Shown here: in pieces, positions 27,831-36,905 of the stretch
Position numbering within the stretch: position 1 is the first letter of the stretch
How the letters are laid out: each line of letters starts with the position of its first letter
Virus record (IMG/VR): IMGVR_UViG_3300020451_000471
Coordinates: 1 to 38,078 of that record
DNA from: a virus
Strand: one strand, 5' to 3'
DNA: 38,078 nt
The notes under the pieces: model-generated
What the model saw: the letters and a program-made list of their open reading frames with translations, nothing else
Told to the model about the DNA's origin: nothing
The model's database searches: none
Made by a program: the position numbers and the translations under genes

Positions 27831-28133
27831 TTATTTTTGTAATACTATTTTTATAACCAGATTAACAGAAATATCATACTTAACAGATAAGTTATAATAG
27901 ATATCCTTCATCATCATTAAAGGATTCTTTCTCATTATATGGTAATCATTTATCACCGCCATATTCCTTACAGCTTTTTGATTGATTAACCCAGTGCTTA
28001 ATAACAACTCAGTAGCATGCTTAATATCATCAGCCTTATTAACTACACTAAATAAAGTATCATTTAGTACATTTGCCAATTCTCTAGCCTCTGCTTCCAA
28101 AAGTTTATTATTCTCCTTTTGCACCGTCCACAT
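27831..28133 (-). CDS. Small helical protein of unknown function
   Basis: A 100-residue helical protein (LLEAEARELANVLNDTLFSVV, KHATELLLSTGLINQKAV, HIMRKNPLMMMKDIYYNLS) with a possible HTH in its C-terminal half. Written from the first ATG it overlaps the upstream gene by 70 bases, so the true start may be further in. It is the last gene before the tail-block terminator. Confidence 0.45.
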   Translation of the reverse strand: MWTVQKENNKLLEAEARELANVLNDTLFSVVNKADDIKHATELLLSTGLINQKAVRNMAVINDYHIMRKNPLMMMKDIYYNLSVKYDISVNLVIKIVLQK

Positions 28134-28303
28134 GAAATTTTGAAATTAGGTTCAACATTCTCTTTAAATAGATCAGATAAATATTCAAGGCTTTTACTAC
28201 ATGGAAACATTTTACCATGAGTTTTAATAATAGCCTCTTTTATAGTAAGCCTTTCTTGCTCATCTAAGTTTGCTAAGTTTTTATTTATGTCAAAATCTAC
28301 CAT
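28064..28303 (-). CDS. Small protein with C-terminal CxxC motif
   Basis: Taken from the ATG at 28303 (79 residues, MVDFDINKNLANLDEQE); an ATG at 28318 adds only residues that mirror the upstream reading frame. It has two helical segments, then ISCGRCKRRIINFW, a Cys-x-x-Cys followed by basic residues, as in small zinc or nucleic-acid-binding proteins. I recall similar small proteins from Bacteroidetes phages. Function unknown. Confidence 0.45.
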   Translation of the reverse strand: MVDFDINKNLANLDEQERLTIKEAIIKTHGKMFPCSKSLEYLSDLFKENVEPNFKISCGRCKRRIINFWKQRLENWQMY

Positions 28304-28527
28304 TTTCCTTTTGGGCATTGTTCATCCTCCCATATTGTCTTATCTATTAAAGCACATTTACAAATGCTACATTGTGATATACCCTCTTTTTTAAAACATA
28401 GAAATTTAAAGTTATCTCTTTTATCATTGCAACCTTCACAAATGTTAAGCCTTTTTAATTTCTTTTGATAACTTGCTAACTCACTACTTATATTCTTTGC
28501 CCTACCAAATAAGTTAGTTAACCACAT
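28297..28527 (-). CDS. Cys-rich zinc-binding-like small protein
   Basis: A 76-residue protein with about seven Cys: CEGC at 30-33, a single Cys in FLCFKK, CSICKC near 52-57, and CPKGKW at the end. The paired CxxC motifs suggest a zinc ribbon or finger. It lies 18 bases after the tape-measure stop. The C-P-x-G-K-W ending is familiar in small proteins of Bacteroidetes phages and could join it to tail assembly, but this is only positional. Confidence 0.55.
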   Translation of the reverse strand: MWLTNLFGRAKNISSELASYQKKLKRLNICEGCNDKRDNFKFLCFKKEGISQCSICKCALIDKTIWEDEQCPKGKW

Positions 28528-28545
28528 ATTCTAAATATAACAATT

Positions 28546-31455
28546 TTAACCAAATGTAGCCTCGCTTTGTATATTGTTCACTTTAGCAGCTTGTGTGATT
28601 GTATCAGTAGCATTATTAACTACCTGAATAGAACCTATTGAACTTGCAACAGCTCTTGTTATTCTGTTTTCTAGTTCAGACATATCAACTCCACTAGCAC
28701 CAGCAAAGCCACCATTAGCAAAACCTATGTTACTAAATGGTTGAGGTCTACTTGTACGCATAGCCTCTAATGCACCTACTAAGCTACTACCTCTTTGTGA
28801 TTCTAGTACATTCTTAGGTACTACATACTCACCCTCATGCACTACTCCAGCCTGTTTAAATCCACTACTATCAGCACTACCAAAACCAGAACCAGTATAA
28901 CCACCTTCAGCAAATGATTGACTAGCTATTATACCAGCTTGTACAGCAGACCTGGCAACCGCTAAACCAGTTAATACACTTGCTTGTGATAAACCAGCAG
29001 CACCAAAAGTAACAGCGTTAGCTGGGTTAGCAGCAGCGTTTGCATTAATGCTTGCTATTTCCCTTGCTAAACTAATAGCTATTTGTGCTAACTCTAATCT
29101 TTTTTGCCTTTGAAATGCTTTTCTTTCTATTGCTTCTCTTTCCTTTTCAAAGTCCGCTTGTGATATTAATCCCTGTTGTAATCTAGCATCTAAGTTTGCT
29201 AGTTCTAAGGTTTTCTCCCTTTCAAATCTCCTACTAGATACATCAACTAAAGCATTAGCAGTTTGTTCAGCTAAATCTAAAGATTGACTTCTAACCTCTG
29301 CTTTAAAATCAGCTTCATCTTTAAGCCTTTTTTGCATATCAGCAGCATCCTTAGCTGTTCTTTGCTCATTAAGGCCTTCTTGAATATTGTTATTATCTTC
29401 AGCTAGTTTATTAATAGCATCATAATAATCCTGTGCTAAATCTAACTTCTTTTCAAAAGCTAGCTCATCATCTTCAACATCTAATGGGTCTTCAACTTCA
29501 GCAAGCTCTTCTAATGAAAATTTTACATTATCAACTGCCTTTGCTTGGCTGTTTAAAGATGTTGTGGTTTTTTTACTAGCATCACTTGATTTTTCTTGAC
29601 CTTTGCCAAACCTCTCCTCTAGTTTTTTAGTTCTTTTTGTTATTTCATCTAATATGTCTTGTTCATCTTTTAAGTCATTGTTTAATCTTCTGGTTGACCT
29701 TGATAACTTCAATAACTCATATACCTCTTCACTTCTAAAACTAGCCTGATTAACCGCTGCTAGTGCTACGGCTTGCTCTTGAAATGATAGGTTAGTTTGC
29801 TCTACGATGGCTAATTGTGCTCTTCTTGTTTTGGTAACATCGGTATCTTTACCCCTTTGATTGGCTAACTCGATACTTTTTAATGCTTTTAATCTTATTT
29901 GACTTAATAACTCTTCTGCTTTCATCTGGTCTTTAACCCTATCACGTTCTATATCAGCAACTTCAGCAGCTTGCTCCGCTAACTCCTCTTGTTCTCTTTT
30001 AAGTATAATGTTCCTAATTAATTCTTGATTATTCTGTTTTAAACTTTTAGCTAGTTGTTCATTGCTGATAGTTTGTAAATCCACTCCTTTTGTGATTTCA
30101 GGATTTAAAATGTTTAATTCATTAAGTAACTCTAGTCTATCCTCATCACCCTCTTTTAATTTAAGAATCCTATTAGCTAATGCATTAACTTGTACTCCTT
30201 GCTGTTGCATGGCATCGCTTTCAGCATGTATGTTTTTAGTTAAATCCCCAATAGTAGATATAAAGTCAGTAGCACCTTCTACAACTCCCCTAAATAAATC
30301 ATTAGCATTTTCTCCTAAGTTCAATACTAAACCTTCCCATGCTGAGTTAAATCTTTTAATATCACCTTCTAAAGTATCTCCTACTATTCTAGCCATTGCT
30401 TCAGCAGCCCCTCTTGAATTTTCCAGCTCTTTAGTAAACTCTGCTGTTTTATCTGTTGACTTAGCAAGAGCAATAGCAACCGCTGCACCTCTTTTACCAA
30501 ATAAATCTAGTGCAGTGCTTGTAGGGTCTGCACTCTTTTTAATCATATCAAAAGCCTCAGATGTAGAAATACCAGCCTTCTGAGTATCTAGCAATATATT
30601 TCTTAATGCAGTACCAGCAGTACTAGCATCAAAACCAGCATCTACCAAAACACCTAAACTAGCAGTAGTTTCTTCTAAACTCATTCCTACTGTCGCTGCA
30701 ACTGGAGCAACAGCACTCATGGCCGTTTCAAACTTACTTAAATCTAATGCCGAGCTAGTAAATGATTTAGCCATTACATCAACTATCTTCTGAGTATCTT
30801 TTGCCTCTAAACCAAACCCGTTAATAGTAGCAGCAGCAACCTTTGCAGACTGTGCTAAGTCTGAGCCAGTAGCAGTAGCAAGCTCTAATGTAGCCTCTGA
30901 AGCATCTAATATCTGCTCTGTTGTAAAACCTAATTTAGCATACTCCTCTTGTAGCTTACCCACCTCTGAAGCAGTGAATTGTGTTGTAGCACCTAACTCT
31001 TTAGCAGACTTTTCAAGACTTGCAAACTCTTTACCCGTAGCACCAGTAATAGCTTGCACTGTTGCCATTTGCTGCTCAAAGTCCTTCATTATCTTAGTAG
31101 CATTACTAAACAATTGAGCTATCTTTTGTATAGCAAACATCCCAGCAAACCCAGCAACTATACTAGTACCCATTTTTCTAAATGATTTACCTAATCTAGT
31201 AGTAAAGCCATCAATGCCTAGCATCTCTTGCCTAGTAACTAATAACTGCCTTCTATTCGCTTTTAACTTAGTGTTAATAGCCGCTAACTCTTGGCCATAC
31301 TTTTTAGTAACTACTCCGCTTTTCTTTACCGTTTTATTTAATTCAGCCCTTCTTAGTGTTAACTTTTTAACCTCAGTTTCTAAAGCTGCTAACTTTTTCT
31401 TTTGTGCTTCAGTACCTTGTAAATCAACTTTTATCGCTATCGTTTTATTTGACAT
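28546..31455 (-). CDS. Tail tape measure protein (TP901 family)
   Basis: A 969-residue protein, the largest gene here. An N-terminal coiled coil (about 20-75) precedes a hydrophobic segment (FAGMFAIQKIAQLF), then the TP901 core (about 130-350) with ELGATTQFTASEVGKLQ, EATLELATATGSDL and FDASTAGTALRNILLD. A long coiled-coil middle and a C-terminal Gly-rich block (FAEGGYTGSGFG, GVVHEGEYVVPKNVL) complete it. It sets tail length and is extruded with DNA. At about 1.5 Å per residue it implies a tail near 140-150 nm. The frameshifted chaperone usually upstream of this gene is not here. Confidence 0.93.
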   Translation of the reverse strand: MSNKTIAIKVDLQGTEAQKKKLAALETEVKKLTLRRAELNKTVKKSGVVTKKYGQELAAINTKLKANRRQLLVTRQEMLGIDGFTTRLGKSFRKMGTSIVAGFAGMFAIQKIAQLFSNATKIMKDFEQQMATVQAITGATGKEFASLEKSAKELGATTQFTASEVGKLQEEYAKLGFTTEQILDASEATLELATATGSDLAQSAKVAAATINGFGLEAKDTQKIVDVMAKSFTSSALDLSKFETAMSAVAPVAATVGMSLEETTASLGVLVDAGFDASTAGTALRNILLDTQKAGISTSEAFDMIKKSADPTSTALDLFGKRGAAVAIALAKSTDKTAEFTKELENSRGAAEAMARIVGDTLEGDIKRFNSAWEGLVLNLGENANDLFRGVVEGATDFISTIGDLTKNIHAESDAMQQQGVQVNALANRILKLKEGDEDRLELLNELNILNPEITKGVDLQTISNEQLAKSLKQNNQELIRNIILKREQEELAEQAAEVADIERDRVKDQMKAEELLSQIRLKALKSIELANQRGKDTDVTKTRRAQLAIVEQTNLSFQEQAVALAAVNQASFRSEEVYELLKLSRSTRRLNNDLKDEQDILDEITKRTKKLEERFGKGQEKSSDASKKTTTSLNSQAKAVDNVKFSLEELAEVEDPLDVEDDELAFEKKLDLAQDYYDAINKLAEDNNNIQEGLNEQRTAKDAADMQKRLKDEADFKAEVRSQSLDLAEQTANALVDVSSRRFEREKTLELANLDARLQQGLISQADFEKEREAIERKAFQRQKRLELAQIAISLAREIASINANAAANPANAVTFGAAGLSQASVLTGLAVARSAVQAGIIASQSFAEGGYTGSGFGSADSSGFKQAGVVHEGEYVVPKNVLESQRGSSLVGALEAMRTSRPQPFSNIGFANGGFAGASGVDMSELENRITRAVASSIGSIQVVNNATDTITQAAKVNNIQSEATFG

Positions 31456-31458
31456 CTC

Positions 31459-33771
31459 TTACTTATAAACTGGTTCTAAAATTCCTGTTATTGGATTTTC
31501 AATCATTACCTCTATTAATTGTGATCCATCCTCTACATAAATAGGCTGTAATAAATCATCATTTAAATCATCCGTATCTACATTATTATTACCCTGTTGA
31601 CTACCATCTATGCTTACACTACCTAAGTTTTCAAACTTAAATAAACTAACCTTTGTTAATCCATTTTGTACAGGCTTATAATCAATAACGCTTTCTATTA
31701 AATAATAACCTCTAACATCGTAATCATTATCTAAATAAATAAGCTTTCTAAAATCTAGGTTCTCAATATCAGTACTGCTAAGGTTAAAGTACGCTATCAA
31801 TCTACCTCCCTCTTCAATGTTTTTAAGCATCTTAGAATAGTAAGTAGAAAATAAGCCTTTTTGAGTAGTTCCATTTGTGTTAATACTATCTGTAAATGAT
31901 AAATTATATCCTGTGCCTACATAAGTATTATTGTATGGCTCAAAAATTCCATAAGGTATAACCACGCTATTAGTATTGTCAGTATAATAAACTTTTCTAA
32001 GGCTTGTATCAGCGTTTGTTTGCCCTCCATTTTTATAGTTAAATATTCTGGGATTATAGCCATTTATTCTATTTGTTGGTATACCTTCATTTATGTACTC
32101 ATCCCAATACTTTAATGATGTAAACGCCTCTACTTCATTACTAACAGCTTCAATACTAACATGAGCATAACTAGGGCTAAATAAATCCAACTTTACAGGG
32201 GTAACGCCCTCCTTAAATCTATCTGGTAGCTGGTGCTTATATTGTGCATAAACTCTCCTATTCTGGTCTTGCCATCCTTTCAACCATTCATCATTATCTA
32301 AATCCCTATAACTAAATTCAATGTTCCTATTATAAGAGCTTACATAATCAACCTCATACTTATTACCAATATCTAACTTATCAGTCCATTCAATAGCCTC
32401 AGTCTGAGCTTTAAAAAAGGTATCTCTAGGCTCAAAGTATACTGTTTTGGTTTTAATATCAGTCCAATAATATACATTGAACATCCTTGTAAAATCATTT
32501 AAAACATCTAACAACTTTAATCCATCAGGTATTAAATCCTTAACATCAAAAACATCATCCTCTTTAATTTGCAAAGTTCTTGATGCGCTTATCTTAGGCT
32601 TTTCATTTATTGAATTTATCGTATAACTGCCTATTTGAAAATTAGCACCGCTACTACTAAATTGAAATTTATAAATATGAATACTTAAAATATCATTTTG
32701 TTGAAGCTTAACTTCAAATGTTTCATTAAATAATTGCGGTGATAAGGAGCTTAAAACTTCAAACTGAGTTAATAATGTAGTAGTAAGATAATCTGTACTA
32801 CTTCCTACTTTTACATCAATATAAAAGTAACCAGTAGAGAAAGCTCCAGAGGTTATATAATGAGGTAGCCTTAAATTAATTTGATAAGTTCCTGTTGAAT
32901 CTGCTGTATATGCTCCAGATGTTGTATTGTAAACATTATTAACATCCTCATTACCTCCAGTAGAATCATCATCAAAAACTAATTTAAAAGTAGTATTACT
33001 AGGGTTATAATTTGTATTTATGTCTAAATCTGTTGTTCTTGTAGCCTTAACCTTAGAATCATCTATTATAGACTGCCTAACCCTCATCTCGCTGTTTAAA
33101 TCGCAGATTAAGCCTTTTGAGCTATTAGTGTTTAAAAAAGTACTATTAATATTGTATCCTAAAGAATTAAAGCCTCTTAGTAATATTTTTTCTAAAAAGA
33201 AACAAGGTGTGAAATCATTTACTGATAATTTTGGTACATTTTGATTACCTCCCCTACTAATATAAGGGTATGCAAAATCTTTAGCATTTGCAATATTTGT
33301 AGCATCACTATTAATAGACTTTACAGATGGTAAATCATACGTTTGCTCAGAGTTAGTAAAAGGGATACTATTAACATTTAAATCAGCAGCACCCTTAACC
33401 CAGTCAATATTATTACCAAAGAATACTAACTCAAAACTATCTAAATTAAAACCATTATAAACCTTACTAACTTGTAAAAACCCCTTCTCAATAGGGTTAT
33501 CATTTACCAGTATTATACATGGTTTTCTATTTAATGCATCTCTATAATCCTTTCTACTATTAATATTATCAACACTACTCAACAGATTAGCATTGTTTTT
33601 AGTATTAGGTACTTTAAAAGTCTTAGTATAAGTTCCTGTACGCTCTTTTAAATTATCCAGATTAACAATACCCTTAGTAATTGCCAAAGGGAAATCATTA
33701 AAGCTTGCCAACTCTAAATCACCCTCAACATTATTAGCAGTATCTATTATTCTTATAATTACTTCATTCAT
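31459..33771 (-). CDS. Large tail protein, probably hub or tip
   Basis: A 770-residue protein encoded just before the tape measure. It is beta-rich with many Asn/Asp residues. It starts with EVIIRIIDTANNVEGDLELA and FPLAITKGIVNLDNLKERTG, and its middle has LDVLNDFTRMFNVYYWTD and KTVYFEPRDTFF. The pattern resembles tail hub proteins of Bacteroidetes phages that bridge the tube and fibres. No lysozyme or peptidase motif is visible. It overlaps the gene upstream by 4 bases. Confidence 0.6.
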   Translation of the reverse strand: MNEVIIRIIDTANNVEGDLELASFNDFPLAITKGIVNLDNLKERTGTYTKTFKVPNTKNNANLLSSVDNINSRKDYRDALNRKPCIILVNDNPIEKGFLQVSKVYNGFNLDSFELVFFGNNIDWVKGAADLNVNSIPFTNSEQTYDLPSVKSINSDATNIANAKDFAYPYISRGGNQNVPKLSVNDFTPCFFLEKILLRGFNSLGYNINSTFLNTNSSKGLICDLNSEMRVRQSIIDDSKVKATRTTDLDINTNYNPSNTTFKLVFDDDSTGGNEDVNNVYNTTSGAYTADSTGTYQINLRLPHYITSGAFSTGYFYIDVKVGSSTDYLTTTLLTQFEVLSSLSPQLFNETFEVKLQQNDILSIHIYKFQFSSSGANFQIGSYTINSINEKPKISASRTLQIKEDDVFDVKDLIPDGLKLLDVLNDFTRMFNVYYWTDIKTKTVYFEPRDTFFKAQTEAIEWTDKLDIGNKYEVDYVSSYNRNIEFSYRDLDNDEWLKGWQDQNRRVYAQYKHQLPDRFKEGVTPVKLDLFSPSYAHVSIEAVSNEVEAFTSLKYWDEYINEGIPTNRINGYNPRIFNYKNGGQTNADTSLRKVYYTDNTNSVVIPYGIFEPYNNTYVGTGYNLSFTDSINTNGTTQKGLFSTYYSKMLKNIEEGGRLIAYFNLSSTDIENLDFRKLIYLDNDYDVRGYYLIESVIDYKPVQNGLTKVSLFKFENLGSVSIDGSQQGNNNVDTDDLNDDLLQPIYVEDGSQLIEVMIENPITGILEPVYK

Positions 33772-34985
33772 CCTCTAAGCCCTTTTGTTGGATTAGCAAA
33801 ACTATAATTTAATACAAACTGTATAGGCATATCTCTTTCATCAGTTTTAAAAAAAGTACCATCCTCTATAATGATAGGTAAGTAACTACCATCTATCTCA
33901 ACCCATGCCCTCTTATTAATTAACATATCACTTAGCCAATGGTACTCATCTCTTCCTATTGATTTACTGTATGCCGTAAAAGTACTGTTTAGTGTATTCT
34001 GCATAACGCTAATACCTCTAGCATCACTTGAATATGTTAAGCCTTTAGCCTTCATGAAAGTACTAGCTTCATGATCTAAACTCTCTTGCTTATTTCCTTT
34101 AAAAGTATAACTATCCCTTTTGCCGTATTTGTTTTGCCAATGTATACGTACATCATGAGTACATGAATCAACTATATTATACCTTTTTAACTCACTTACA
34201 TCTCCAGTACTATTAATAATTCTAACAGTATAATAAGCAACATTAGTTAAACTTATTCCAGCAGCTATAAGATTAGAAGTTCCTACTGGTATAGTAAGAT
34301 ATGGATTAGGTACATTACTACTAGCAGCACCATCCCAGTCAGTAATATTTATGTAGTCAGTATTTAACAATGCATCTGAAGCATCATAAGTAAGGTACTC
34401 AATTTTAAAAGCCTGTGATGCTGTACCGTTATAGTATAAAGCTCCTAAATATTCACTTTGAGAAAGCTCTATATTTTTAGCAGTAGGTGTATCATTTAAA
34501 AACTTTTTTGTATTAGCTGTTAACTGGTAATCTGTAATAGTTAATGTACTATGCCCTACTGTATCTAATGTCCAATTAATAACTGTTGATGCATTAGAAA
34601 TATACGCATCATAGCTTGAGTTATTAGCATCATCAGGGTTATAAGCAGTAGTTAAAACTCCTCCGCTTTCTGTTACCTCATAAATCTTTATAGTAAAAAC
34701 CTTTGCACCATCAGCATCAATATCATAAGTACTTAATGCAGTAGTATAAAGTTTAAAATCTAGTTGAGTTTGTAAGATGTCATTAACAGCCAAAGTAAAC
34801 TCATCAGTAGTACCTTTATTAGGCTGTACACTAACAGCAGCAACTCTAACACCAGTTACTAATACTTCTACTATACAACTTACAATAGTGGCTGTATTAC
34901 TTGTAAAATTGTATTTAATTTTATTCTCTCCATACCCTAAAAATGGTATTGTTGGATTAGGACTTGATGTAAATGTTATTGCCAT
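33768..34985 (-). CDS. Tail structural protein, baseplate/distal-tail-like
   Basis: A 405-residue beta-rich protein. The N-terminal 250 residues consist of Ser/Thr-rich strands like Ig or fibronectin-type modules. The C-terminal part is more conserved-looking: IHWQNKYGKRDSYTFKGN, TFTAYSKSIGRDEYHWLSD, KRAWVEIDGSYLPIIIED, QFVLNYSFANP. It resembles a distal-tail protein of Bacteroidetes phages. It overlaps both neighbours, by one base (gp10-like) and four bases (hub). Confidence 0.55.
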   Translation of the reverse strand: MAITFTSSPNPTIPFLGYGENKIKYNFTSNTATIVSCIVEVLVTGVRVAAVSVQPNKGTTDEFTLAVNDILQTQLDFKLYTTALSTYDIDADGAKVFTIKIYEVTESGGVLTTAYNPDDANNSSYDAYISNASTVINWTLDTVGHSTLTITDYQLTANTKKFLNDTPTAKNIELSQSEYLGALYYNGTASQAFKIEYLTYDASDALLNTDYINITDWDGAASSNVPNPYLTIPVGTSNLIAAGISLTNVAYYTVRIINSTGDVSELKRYNIVDSCTHDVRIHWQNKYGKRDSYTFKGNKQESLDHEASTFMKAKGLTYSSDARGISVMQNTLNSTFTAYSKSIGRDEYHWLSDMLINKRAWVEIDGSYLPIIIEDGTFFKTDERDMPIQFVLNYSFANPTKGLRG

Positions 34986-35473
34986 TAGTTTACTTTATTA
35001 AAATCTTTTACCATTGTAGCTATTGCATCATCATAGCCTTTAAATACTTGCTGCTCTAACTCATTATAAACCTCATCTAACTCATTGTTAATTACAAAGT
35101 CTATAAAGCCTTTTCTACGGCCATTATTGCTAAACTTAAAACTTCCCTTTGTTGGTATTCCCTCCTTATGAATAGTTTGCTGAATAGCAAAGGCTAAACT
35201 CTTAACCTCTTTATCACCGTTTACAATAGCTTTACGCTCTATCCAGTCTACCAATACATTAATAGGTACTTTTTTACCTCCTGTTTTTCTGCCTTCATTA
35301 ACATAGATACCATATTCATCCATTAGAATCTCAATAACTATGCTATTAGGTACTTCAATAACTCTTTGCTCAAAACTGTTAACTAGATTACCACTAGCCT
35401 CATGGCCTTGCTGAATCAACTCCTTTTGTAAAGAAGCTATTATCAATTTACCTACTTTGTTAAAGTCTACCAT
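34985..35473 (-). CDS. HK97 gp10-like head-tail completion protein
   Basis: A 162-residue protein. The pattern LMDEYGIYVNEGRKTGG, VPINVLVDWIERKAI, LAFAIQQTIHKEGIPTKGSF is typical of HK97 gp10-like/tail completion proteins of many phages, where a conserved aromatic G-x-P region is followed by an AFAI helix. It would sit at the head-tail interface. Its start overlaps the next upstream stop by one base. Confidence 0.65.
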   Translation of the reverse strand: MVDFNKVGKLIIASLQKELIQQGHEASGNLVNSFEQRVIEVPNSIVIEILMDEYGIYVNEGRKTGGKKVPINVLVDWIERKAIVNGDKEVKSLAFAIQQTIHKEGIPTKGSFKFSNNGRRKGFIDFVINNELDEVYNELEQQVFKGYDDAIATMVKDFNKVN

Positions 35474-35955
35474 TAGTAACTAAATGAACCTAAAGTACAA
35501 TTACTATCTAATTCAACTGTTATTGTATAAGTGCTTTGTACTAGCTTATCATTGTGGACATCATGAGCCAGAAAACCAGATAAAGAAGTATTATTTACTA
35601 TACTAAATCCATTAGAGCCATCTATATTCCTTCTCATTACTTCAGCTATGTACTGATCTAAAATATTATCTATTTCTCCTTGCTTCTGTTGTAGGCTCTT
35701 AGTACCTCTTTCAGCACTATTATAATCACCATAACAAAAGATGTTTAAAGTAAACTGCTTACCTCTAGGCAAAAAGCTGTTATTGTTTGCACCTCTTACA
35801 AAGTTTGGAGTTGAGTTAATTAATATCATTGGATATGCTTTGTTTTGTAAAGTACCATTAACCCTACTCACCCTATCATATACAAAATAATTAACGGAAG
35901 CAAAAGCATCTGCAACCGTTTTGAACTCATCTATTATATCTTTAAATACTGCCAT
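35473..35955 (-). CDS. Tail completion/terminator-like protein
   Basis: A 160-residue alpha/beta protein (VYDRVSRVNGTLQNKAYPMI, KQFTLNIFCYGDYNSAERG, QKQGEIDNILDQYIAEVMRR, QSTYTITVEL). The order helix, strand pair, helix and final strand resembles tail-terminator (gpU-like) proteins, and it is encoded directly before the gp10-like gene as usual. The identification is by layout, so moderate. Confidence 0.5.
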   Translation of the reverse strand: MAVFKDIIDEFKTVADAFASVNYFVYDRVSRVNGTLQNKAYPMILINSTPNFVRGANNNSFLPRGKQFTLNIFCYGDYNSAERGTKSLQQKQGEIDNILDQYIAEVMRRNIDGSNGFSIVNNTSLSGFLAHDVHNDKLVQSTYTITVELDSNCTLGSFSY

Positions 35956-35957
35956 AA

Positions 35958-36623
35958 TTAAAACATTGCAAAGAAATCACCTCCACTAGTATCTACTGAA
36001 CTTGATAACCCTTTTATCTCTGTTCTATCAAGTGTTAAGTTACCGCTTGCACTAGTTGCCCTTACATTAATAGTACCAGCACTGTGGCCACCATCAGCAC
36101 TAATTGCACCCGTTGCTACCTGTCTATTAACATTATGAGTTGTAAAAGTTCTATTGGTTCCAGTTGGTATCTGCTGAGTAAGAATAACATTAACACAGCA
36201 TGAAGTAATCATAATTAATGAATCCTCTTCTACTGTTATATCCCCACTATGAGGGGATGGTTGGCCTCCTGTTCTATTTGATGCACCTACGCCTCCTGAA
36301 TCTGTGAAGCTTCTAATATGTACACTAACACCATTCCAAACACTAGCACTAAAACTAAGCGTTAATGTATTGCTACCAGTAGGAGGATTCTCTAAATAAT
36401 AGAAAGCCATTCTTTGTCCTAAACCACCTCTATTAATTTGATACAGTTGAGTCATGGCTTCACCTCCATACGTAGCTCCTGTAAAACTTCTATTATTAGT
36501 CATTGAAAGCTGAACAATGATTAATCCATCATCACCAGTATTCTGGGTATGAGTATAGTTTTTAGAACTAGCTCCAGGAGTAGCACTTGAGTTAGTTGTA
36601 TTTCCCTTAGTAGGAGTTGCCAT
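35958..36623 (-). CDS. Beta-sandwich virion protein, adhesin or fibre-like
   Basis: A 221-residue Ser/Thr/Gly/Asn-rich protein. The centre contains TGATYGGEAMTQLYQINRG, MAFYYLENPPTGSNTLTL and WNGVSVHIRSFTD, a jelly-roll/Ig-like pattern common in phage and marine bacterial surface proteins. The ending has GNLTLDRTEIKGLSSSVDT. It probably decorates the virion or belongs to the fibre. Two adjacent Cys (SCCVN) are unusual for such a protein. Confidence 0.5.
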   Translation of the reverse strand: MATPTKGNTTNSSATPGASSKNYTHTQNTGDDGLIIVQLSMTNNRSFTGATYGGEAMTQLYQINRGGLGQRMAFYYLENPPTGSNTLTLSFSASVWNGVSVHIRSFTDSGGVGASNRTGGQPSPHSGDITVEEDSLIMITSCCVNVILTQQIPTGTNRTFTTHNVNRQVATGAISADGGHSAGTINVRATSASGNLTLDRTEIKGLSSSVDTSGGDFFAMF

Positions 36624-36904
36624 TATAACTGATTTATATTATTAATTTGAATTAATCCTAATCCATCAACATTATCTACTTGAGTAGCTGCTTCATTTAC
36701 ATACTGAGTAGTTACAAAAAATGTACTTATTGAAACTTCTCCTAAGCTTAACTTTGTCCTGTTTTCTCCTATGAACTTGCCTAAAGTACTATCATAAGCC
36801 TCATTGATTTCATTAATTACACTTGTATCAGTAGTATAACCTACATCTGTGTATTTAAGATTATCAGTACCCTCTAATTCTATTTTTGAAATAATTGTTA
36901 TCAT
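36623..36904 (-). CDS. Small virion-type protein, unknown
   Basis: A 93-residue acidic protein (EGTDNLKYTDVGYTTD, VINEINEAYDSTLGKFIGENR, FVTTQYVNEAATQVDN). It is one base from the fibre-like gene upstream and overlaps the beta-sandwich gene by one base, so it belongs to the fibre operon, perhaps as an adaptor or chaperone. No motif recognised. Confidence 0.5.
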   Translation of the reverse strand: MITIISKIELEGTDNLKYTDVGYTTDTSVINEINEAYDSTLGKFIGENRTKLSLGEVSISTFFVTTQYVNEAATQVDNVDGLGLIQINNINQL

Positions 36905-36905
36905 T

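Noticed and set aside
30062-30583. A 173-codon plus-strand frame inside the tape measure gene
   Set aside because: Shadow of the TP901 coding region; Ser/Leu-rich composition, no supporting signals.
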